Source of the DNA: an uncultured Lachnospiraceae bacterium
Lineage (GTDB): Bacteria; Bacillota_A; Clostridia; Lachnospirales; Lachnospiraceae
DNA length: 11,696 nt
Direction: 5' to 3'
Assembly (NCBI GenBank): GCA_902796775.1
Contig: CADBQK010000514.1
Coordinates: 1-11,696, forward strand
The number at the start of each line of letters is the position of its first letter. Positions within the stretch are counted from its first letter, which is position 1. The translations under genes and the position numbers were made by a program. Positions 6,871-11,696 of this stretch are shown here, in pieces. A model generated the notes under the pieces. The model was not told the DNA's origin. It ran no database searches and worked only from the letters and a program-made list of their open reading frames with translations.

Positions 6871-7061
6871 AAATGCGTTCCTTTCCCAAAACATCGGAAA
6901 GATCCTATTTCAGATTCATACAGATTTATATAAATGATCAGCACCCTTGATCCTCAGAAAGCTCTGCATTCTTCATTGTAAGGGTCAGCATTGCAAATGC
7001 CACAGGATTCTTAATCTGATCATTATCAAAAAATACTTTTTATAATGGAGACACTAGTATT

Positions 7062-8789
7062 ATGAAATTCAGAAGCAATACAATAGGATACAATATCGCA
7101 CAACTATTATCCTCTGTTGTCAGCCAGATGGAAACAGCTGAAATTGCCGATTTGATCGAAATCCCCCCGCAGCGCGATATGGGGGATTTCGCATTCCCCT
7201 GTTTTAAGCTGGCAAAAGCTTTCCGAAAAGCACCTGCCATGATCGCACAGGATATCCAGGCAGCTCTCCTCTCAAATGAAAAGGAAGAGGTTCGTTCTTT
7301 CCTGGATGATATTAAGGCCACTGGCCCCTATATCAATTTTTATGTTAATAAAGAAGCATATATCCGGAATGTCATGGAGGATATCCACTCCTGGAAAGAT
7401 TACGGCGGCGGATATGAAGAGAATCAGGGTAAAACAATCTGTATTGATTATTCCTCCCCCAATGTTGCTAAAAACTTCCATGTAGGCCACTTGCGTACTA
7501 CAATCATAGGAAATGCCTTGTATAAGATCTTTACCAAACTTGGATATCATGTCGTCCGGATTAATCATCTGGGCGACTGGGGGACACAGTTCGGAAAGCT
7601 GATCGTTGCCTACAAGCGCTGGGGAAGCAAAGAGGCTGTGGAGACTAGGGGAATCCAGGAACTGATGGATATTTATGTAAAGTTCCACCAGGAGTCCGAA
7701 AAGGATCCTTCCCTGGAAGATGAAGCCAGGGCTGCTTTTGCTGAAATGGAACAGGGCAATGAAGAATATCTGTCGATTTGGGAATGGTTTCGTGAAATCA
7801 GCCTGAAAGAATTTATGCGTGTCTATGATCTGCTGGATATGCATTTTGATTATTATACCGGTGAAAGCTTTTACCGCAACATGTCCGGTGATGTCATTGA
7901 ACAGCTGACACAAAAAGGTCTGCTTGTCGAAAGCGAAGGCGCACTGGTCGTCCGTCTGGATGATTTTGATATGCCGCCCTGCATCGTTGCAAAAACAGAT
8001 GGCAGCTCCATTTATGCCACCAGGGATCTGGCAGCTGTCCTTTATCGTAAAAAGACATATGATTTCAGCCGCTGTCTCTATGTCACCGGTTTGGAACAAA
8101 AACTGCACTTTGCCCAGGTTTTCAAGGTAATAGAACTGATGGGCAACGATTATGCTGATCATCTAATCCATATCCCATACGGACTAGTCAGTATGAAGGA
8201 AGGCAAAATGTCATCCAGAGCCGGCAATGTTATCTATGCAGAAGATATCCTGCATGAGTCGATTAGCAAAACTGCCGCTATTATTGAAGAGAAAAACCCT
8301 GATATTCCGGATAAAGAAGAAGTTGCCCGCATGGTCGGAATCGGAGCTATCATCTTTAACGATCTCTATAACCAGAGAATCAAGGATGTCATTTTTGACT
8401 GGGATAAACTTCTTAATTTCGACGGCGAAACAGGCCCTTATGTACAGTACACCTATGCGAGGGCATCCAGTGTTATGCGTAAAATCGGCTGTACCCCGGA
8501 GACTCCGGATTATTCTCTTTTGACAGAGGATCCTGCCATCGATCTTGTCAAAGAACTTTCACGCTATCCGGAAGTGATTCAGGATGCAGCAGACAAATAC
8601 GAGCCTTTCCTGGTATCCCGGTATGCCATGGATGTCGCTCACGCTTTTAATAAGTTTTATCAGGAATGCAAAATCAATGTGGAGAACGAATCACTCAGGA
8701 ATGCAAGAGCTTTCCTTGTTGAAGTCACTCGCGGGATCTTAAAAGATTCACTTTCCCTGCTTGGTATCCGCTGTCCGGAGCAAATGTAA
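7062..8789 (+). CDS. argS: Arginyl-tRNA synthetase
   Basis: This 575-residue class Ia aminoacyl-tRNA synthetase charges tRNA-Arg with arginine in the cytosol. The N-terminal domain (about 1-115) carries RDMGDFAFPCFKLAK, as in ArgRS add-1 domains. SSPNVAKNFHVGHLRTTIIGNAL contains the HIGH-equivalent H140-V-G-H143, preceded by the ArgRS-typical NVAK. The KMSKS-equivalent is KMSSR at 382-386 in SMKEGKMSSRAGNV. The C-terminal third (from about 457) is the helical DALR anticodon-binding domain. Length is normal for bacterial ArgRS. The ATG at 7062 follows a GGAGA with an 11-nt spacer and gives a normal N-terminus. Transcription ends at the parS-containing hairpin 35 nt after the stop. No T-box leader is seen. 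Identity is very secure. Confidence 0.97.
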   Translation: MKFRSNTIGYNIAQLLSSVVSQMETAEIADLIEIPPQRDMGDFAFPCFKLAKAFRKAPAMIAQDIQAALLSNEKEEVRSFLDDIKATGPYINFYVNKEAYIRNVMEDIHSWKDYGGGYEENQGKTICIDYSSPNVAKNFHVGHLRTTIIGNALYKIFTKLGYHVVRINHLGDWGTQFGKLIVAYKRWGSKEAVETRGIQELMDIYVKFHQESEKDPSLEDEARAAFAEMEQGNEEYLSIWEWFREISLKEFMRVYDLLDMHFDYYTGESFYRNMSGDVIEQLTQKGLLVESEGALVVRLDDFDMPPCIVAKTDGSSIYATRDLAAVLYRKKTYDFSRCLYVTGLEQKLHFAQVFKVIELMGNDYADHLIHIPYGLVSMKEGKMSSRAGNVIYAEDILHESISKTAAIIEEKNPDIPDKEEVARMVGIGAIIFNDLYNQRIKDVIFDWDKLLNFDGETGPYVQYTYARASSVMRKIGCTPETPDYSLLTEDPAIDLVKELSRYPEVIQDAADKYEPFLVSRYAMDVAHAFNKFYQECKINVENESLRNARAFLVEVTRGILKDSLSLLGIRCPEQM

Positions 8790-8824
8790 GCTTTTACAGA
8801 TAAATTCATACGAATTATTATCCC

Positions 8825-8857
8825 GGCGAATGTTTCACGTGAAACATTCGCCTTTTT
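8825..8857 (+). terminator. argS intrinsic terminator
   Basis: A perfect 28-bp palindrome (8825-8852; outer arms GGCGAA and TTCGCC) is followed directly by five T residues (8853-8857). The RNA would form a 12-bp stem starting with GGC/GCC and closing on an ACGU loop. It lies 35 nt after the argS stop and well before parA. There is no T-tract on the opposite side, so it terminates only plus-strand transcription. Confidence 0.85.
8831..8846. other. parS: parS centromere site 1 (upstream of parA)
   Basis: TGTTTCACGTGAAACA matches the Bacillus/Clostridium parS consensus (TGTTNCACGTGAAACA), the nucleation site for chromosomal ParB (Spo0J). It is flanked symmetrically by GAA/TTC-containing arms that extend it into the argS terminator stem. 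It lies about 257 bp upstream of parA, matching the known clustering of parS near parAB and the origin. Confidence 0.93.
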
Positions 8858-9102
8858 ATGTTTAGCAAAGTATGGCGTTTTATTCTATTTCATGTTATGA
8901 TGGGAACAGCAAATGGATTTATCATTTTTTGATAAGGAAGATTACTATACTGCAAAGTATCTATACAATCCTCCAAGATAACTTACATTTTGCGCATTTT
9001 CTAAAAATACTCTTTTATGATTAGTATCATAATTTGTATTTTTGTATCCCTTTATTCCAGATGCTCATCAAAGCAAATACCGAGTAAAGGAGGAATTTCC
9101 TT

Positions 9103-9870
9103 ATGGGCAGAATCATTGCCATTACAAACCAAAAAGGCGGTGTTGGAAAGACAACTACCGCAATCAATCTTTCGGCAGCTCTTGCAGAAAGACGTAAGAA
9201 AGTACTTCTGATAGACATTGACCCGCAGGGCAATGCAACCAGCGGTCTCGGAGTAGATAAAAACAGCCTCGAAAACTCTATATATGACCTTCTGATTGGT
9301 GAGTGCTCTTTGAAAGAATGTACTCTTGACACTTCTGTCAAACGCTTAAAGATCATTCCTTCGAATATTGATCTTTCCGGCGCGGAAATTGAAATTGTCG
9401 AAATGAAGGATAAAGAGTTCCTGCTGAAAAAAAAGACTGACAAGATCCGGAATAATTACGATTATATTATCATAGACTGTCCTCCATCTCTTAGTATGCT
9501 TACAATCAATGCGATGACAGCTGCTGATTCTATTCTCGTACCGATCCAATGTGAATATTACGCACTGGAAGGTCTTAGCCAGCTGATACAGACTACGGAT
9601 CTGATCCGGGAACGATTAAACAGCTCTTTATATATTGAGGGCATCGTTTTCACCATGTTTGATGCCAGAACAAATTTATCAAACCAGGTCGTTGAAACAG
9701 TCAAAACAAACTTGAAACAGAATATATACAAAACGACAATTCCCAGAAACGTCCGTCTGGCTGAAGCTCCCAGTTACGGACAGCCGGTAACGACCTATGA
9801 TACAAGATCTTCCGGCGCACAGGCTTACCGAAGTCTTGCTAAAGAAGTCATAAAGAACAGGAGAAAATAA
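9103..9870 (+). CDS. parA: Chromosome partitioning ATPase ParA (Soj)
   Basis: This 255-residue ParA/MinD-superfamily ATPase has the usual length of chromosomal Soj. ATP-bound ParA dimers bind DNA non-specifically; ParB stimulates hydrolysis, and this drives origin segregation and modulates DnaA in Bacillus. The deviant Walker A KGGVGKTT spans 11-18, with signature lysine K11 and nucleotide lysine K16. The switch I region LIDIDPQGNAT has D38 and D40, and the Walker B-type IIIDCPPS has D125. The late TIPRNVRLAEAPSYGQP (212-228) is typical of chromosomal rather than plasmid ParA. There is no N-terminal helix-turn-helix extension, so it is unlikely to autorepress as type Ia plasmid ParA does. A very strong ribosome binding site precedes it, and parB follows after one nucleotide. 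Confidence 0.97.
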   Translation: MGRIIAITNQKGGVGKTTTAINLSAALAERRKKVLLIDIDPQGNATSGLGVDKNSLENSIYDLLIGECSLKECTLDTSVKRLKIIPSNIDLSGAEIEIVEMKDKEFLLKKKTDKIRNNYDYIIIDCPPSLSMLTINAMTAADSILVPIQCEYYALEGLSQLIQTTDLIRERLNSSLYIEGIVFTMFDARTNLSNQVVETVKTNLKQNIYKTTIPRNVRLAEAPSYGQPVTTYDTRSSGAQAYRSLAKEVIKNRRK

Positions 9871-9871
9871 T

Positions 9872-10999
9872 ATGGCACCCAGAAAAAAGGGAGGACTTGG
9901 CAGAGGGCTGGACGCATTGATAGCCCCGCCTGCAGCATCAGACGATAAAAATAAAAACAAGCCAAAGTCTTCAGACCGGAAAAAGAAAGTCTCCAGGGAA
10001 GCTCCTGCGCAAGAAAGTTCTTTCATACAGGATCCCTCCTCTGAAACTTCAGATCAACAACCAAAAATCGTTGAGAAAATTGTTGAAGTACCGGTTGAAA
10101 AAATAGTCGAAAAAATTGTTGAAAAACCAGTTGAAAAAATCGTTGAGGTCCCGGTGGAGAAAATTGTTGAAAAACGAGTCGAAGTACCCGTATCAGACGG
10201 TTCCCCCATCCAGCTTCGCATAGATGAAATTGAACCAAATCAGGACCAGCCCAGGAAGGACTTCAATGAAGACAGCTTACTGGAATTAGCTGATTCTATC
10301 AAAACTCACGGCATGATTCAGCCGCTGGTTGTCAGCAGGGAAAATGATTATTATAAAATCATTGCCGGAGAACGTAGATGGAGGGCTGCCAGAATAGCTG
10401 GCCTGCAGGAAATACCTGCATATATCAAGGAGTATTCACCGCAGGAATCCGTAGAAATCGCTCTGATAGAAAATATCCAACGAGAAGATTTAAATCCCAT
10501 TGAAGAAGCACAGGCATTTCAAAGATTGATTGAGGAATACGGGTTAAGTCAGGAAGAAGCAGCTAAGAGAGTTTCCAAAAGCAGATCCGCAATAACAAAT
10601 TCTCTTCGTCTCTTAAAACTGGATCCCCGCGTACGCCAAATGCTCATTGATAATATGATTTCCAGCGGTCATGCAAGAGCCCTTCTGGCTGTTCAGGAAC
10701 CGGAGCAGCAATATCAGCTGGCTATGCGCATCTTTGATAATAAACTGAGTGTTCGTGAAACCGAAAAAGCAATCCGTCATCTTCATGAAAAACCGTCAGC
10801 ACCTTTACTGCCGACAGACACACAAATGACTTCTGTTTATAAAGAAGTCGAGGAAAAAATGACGTCCGCACTGGGATCAAAAACAAGTATTCACCCGAGA
10901 ACCAGAAAAAAGGGCAGGATAGAAATAGAGTATTATTCAGACGAGGATCTGGACAGGATCGTCACGCTCCTCATCAATGTTTCACGTGAAACATTGTAA
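9872..10999 (+). CDS. parB: Chromosome partitioning protein ParB (Spo0J) with extended repeat linker
   Basis: This 375-residue ParB is longer than the roughly 280-300 residues usual for chromosomal ParB/Spo0J. The N-terminal KGGLGRGLDALI (6-17) is the ParA-interacting motif. Residues 22-62 are Lys/Ser-rich and probably disordered; 65-107 form the repeat linker listed separately. The CTP-binding/ParB domain follows, with IEPNQDQPRKDF (120-131), GMIQPLVV (147-154), GERRWRAARIAG (166-177) and ENIQREDLNPIEEA (200-213). The helix-turn-helix that reads parS is about 225-250 (LSQEEAAKRVSKSRSAITNS). The C-terminal dimerisation region is about 315-375 and ends NVSRETL. AGGAGA lies 7 nt before the ATG, one nucleotide after the parA stop. 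Extra length lies wholly in the N-terminal linker, so parS binding and CTPase parts look intact. Confidence 0.96.
   Translation: MAPRKKGGLGRGLDALIAPPAASDDKNKNKPKSSDRKKKVSREAPAQESSFIQDPSSETSDQQPKIVEKIVEVPVEKIVEKIVEKPVEKIVEVPVEKIVEKRVEVPVSDGSPIQLRIDEIEPNQDQPRKDFNEDSLLELADSIKTHGMIQPLVVSRENDYYKIIAGERRWRAARIAGLQEIPAYIKEYSPQESVEIALIENIQREDLNPIEEAQAFQRLIEEYGLSQEEAAKRVSKSRSAITNSLRLLKLDPRVRQMLIDNMISSGHARALLAVQEPEQQYQLAMRIFDNKLSVRETEKAIRHLHEKPSAPLLPTDTQMTSVYKEVEEKMTSALGSKTSIHPRTRKKGRIEIEYYSDEDLDRIVTLLINVSRETL
10064..10192 (+). repeat. 12-bp tandem repeat coding for xxVE units in the ParB linker
   Basis: Residues 65-107 are eleven consecutive 4-residue units ending in VE (the last incomplete): mostly KIVE, with VPVE, KPVE and KRVE variants. 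A higher-order period of about five units (20 residues, 60 bp) is visible, since KIVE-VPVE-KIVE recurs at 69-80 and 89-100. At DNA level the units vary (GTTGAAAAAATT, GTTGAGAAAATT, GTCGAAAAAATT), so the array is diverged rather than freshly expanded. The charge alternation and Pro spacing suggest a stiff, extended spacer. Confidence 0.9.
10978..10993. other. parS: parS centromere site 2 (inside the 3' end of parB)
   Basis: This is the same TGTTTCACGTGAAACA core as site 1, here within a 22-bp perfect palindrome (10975-10996) that ends just before the parB stop TAA. In the parB frame it encodes the terminal NVSRETL. No T-tract follows, so unlike site 1 it should not terminate transcription into the DUF4446 gene. 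Spacing to site 1 is about 2.15 kb, with parA and parB between. Confidence 0.93.
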
Positions 11000-11025
11000 A
11001 GTGAAAGGAGGAATATAAACTATTT

Positions 11026-11696
11026 ATGGAAAGTAAAATATTTGCGCGATTGAATTTTGATCCGGGTGTACTCGTAATCGGTTCGGTCGTTGCCACTATT
11101 ATTCTAATCATTCTTGTTCTGATGCTGATTCTCAGACAGTCCAGATTGGAAACAAATTATAAAATCTTTATGCGTGGGAAGGGAGGACGCAGTCTTCAGG
11201 AAGTCTTCCGTCAGCAGCTGGAAAGCATGGACATCATCAAAGAACAGACAGATATACTGCATAGACGTCTTACCTACGTTGAAAAAAGTATGAACCGTTC
11301 ATTTCAAAAATGCGGGATCGTGAAATACGATGCATTTAAAGAATTCGGCGGACAGCTTAGTTTTGCGATGGCATTACTAAATGACAGCAACACAGGTTTC
11401 ATTATCAACTGTATATACAGCAGAGACGGCTCTTATACTTATATCAAGGATATTATTCGTGGAGAATGTTCCATAGAACTTTGCGACGAAGAGCAGGAAG
11501 CATTGCGAATTGCACTGGAAACAGCCGGCAGCACACCAGCTGTAACTGCTACAAAGAAGAAAAAGAAAAAGAAGCTTCTGGGCACATCATCAGAAGAAAG
11601 CGTTAAGGAAGAAAAAACTGCGGTTACAAAAGAAAAGAAAAATGACAATTCCGCCTCTTCCTCAAACGGAAGTATAAAAAACACAGTTTTAAGAAA
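11026..11696 (+). CDS. DUF4446 family membrane protein (3' end outside window)
   Basis: The frame runs open from the ATG at 11026 to the window edge (223 codons seen). A single transmembrane helix (about 14-37) follows a short N-terminus. A probable coiled region (about 55-92) precedes the DUF4446-like core, with CGIVKYDAFKEFGGQLSFAMALL (about 96-118), NCIYSRDGSYTYIKDI (128-143) and a final LCDEEQEALRIA. The family is of unknown function and commonly sits directly after parB in Clostridia. After the core (about 168 onward) there is an atypical Lys-rich tail, including seven consecutive lysines (177-183), then Glu/Lys/Ser-rich sequence. AGGAGG lies about 14 nt upstream of the ATG, longer than optimal, with no better in-frame start. 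Co-transcription with parAB is likely. Confidence 0.85.
   Translation, partial: MESKIFARLNFDPGVLVIGSVVATIILIILVLMLILRQSRLETNYKIFMRGKGGRSLQEVFRQQLESMDIIKEQTDILHRRLTYVEKSMNRSFQKCGIVKYDAFKEFGGQLSFAMALLNDSNTGFIINCIYSRDGSYTYIKDIIRGECSIELCDEEQEALRIALETAGSTPAVTATKKKKKKKLLGTSSEESVKEEKTAVTKEKKNDNSASSSNGSIKNTVLR

Larger units (their letters stand above)
6749..7061. other. Intergenic region between MATE gene and argS
   Basis: This 313-bp stretch contains no credible gene. It holds the tandem dyads near the MATE stop (6769-6809), a likely argS promoter (6841-6870) and a leader of about 185 nt. The leader has small complementary segments: ACCCTT (6943-6948) with AAGGGT (6980-6985), and GCATT/AATGC around 6987-7001. 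TGATCA occurs twice (6935 and 7017). I looked for the T-box antiterminator signature (AGGGTGG...ACCGCG) expected for some clostridial aminoacyl-tRNA synthetase genes and did not find it; no terminator hairpin is seen either. The argS ribosome binding site is a GGAGA at about 7047. Confidence 0.55.
8790..9102. other. Intergenic region between argS and parA
   Basis: This 313-bp stretch holds the argS terminator with an embedded parS (8825-8857), then an AT-rich parA upstream region without a gene. Candidate parA promoter elements are weak. One is an extended -10 TGTTATGAT ending at 8901 without a good -35. The other is TTACAT (8983-8988), 17 nt before AATACT (9006-9011). Two small dyads are present: TTATCA/TGATAA with a T5 loop (8919-8935), and TTATGAT/ATCATAA with a 4-nt centre (9015-9032), just past the second candidate promoter. 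GCAAAGTAT is directly repeated at 8865 and 8952. A strong AAAGGAGG (9086-9093) precedes parA with a 9-nt spacer. Confidence 0.55.

Noticed and set aside
6871..7061. T-box riboswitch upstream of argS
   Set aside because: The AGGGTGG/ACCGCG antiterminator signature and a terminator are both missing; an AGGGT at 6981 is only a partial match.
7272..8162. 296-codon open frame on the minus strand
   Set aside because: It is wholly antisense to the secure argS gene and reads as a non-coding shadow with no recognisable motif.
10064..10192. CRISPR-like or intergenic tandem repeat
   Set aside because: The repeat is in frame within parB, has no spacers, and encodes a protein linker.

Overview
The window looks like an origin-proximal chromosomal segment of a Clostridia bacterium, most likely Lachnospiraceae. 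The support is the order parA-parB-DUF4446, the decarboxylase-guanylate kinase pair, AGGAGG-type ribosome binding sites, and two parS sites of the Bacillus/Clostridium type (TGTTTCACGTGAAACA). Base composition is moderate. I see no insertion sequence, phage gene, CRISPR array, tRNA or rRNA. The genus cannot be fixed from sequence reading alone.

Layout. Positions 1-4983 are read on the minus strand as two transcription units. The upstream unit is a tail-anchored double zinc-ribbon protein (3850-4983) followed 13 nt later by a secreted or membrane-anchored TPM-domain protein (3012-3836). The downstream unit has its own promoter (2928-2955). It holds a membrane-anchored alpha/beta-hydrolase (1908-2882), a PLP-dependent Orn/Lys/Arg-type decarboxylase (349-1890) and a guanylate-kinase-like protein cut by the window edge (1-352), whose start overlaps the decarboxylase stop. 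A divergent intergenic region (4984-5374) separates these from the plus-strand genes: a MATE efflux transporter (5375-6748), argS (7062-8789), parA/soj (9103-9870), parB/spo0J (9872-10999) and a DUF4446 membrane protein (11026 to the window end, incomplete).

The coherent system here is chromosome segregation. ParA and ParB are co-transcribed with one nucleotide between them. One parS lies about 250 bp upstream of parA and is built into the stem of the argS intrinsic terminator. A second parS lies inside the last codons of parB. ParB carries an unusual linker of 4-residue tandem repeats between its ParA-contacting N-terminus and its CTPase domain.

The remaining genes are ordinary housekeeping or accessory functions. 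The regulatory DNA of most interest is a pair of tandem dyads sharing TGGTTA between the MATE gene and argS. I found no clearly new multi-gene system. The most distinctive observations are the parS-terminator fusion, the ParB repeat linker and the tandem dyads.
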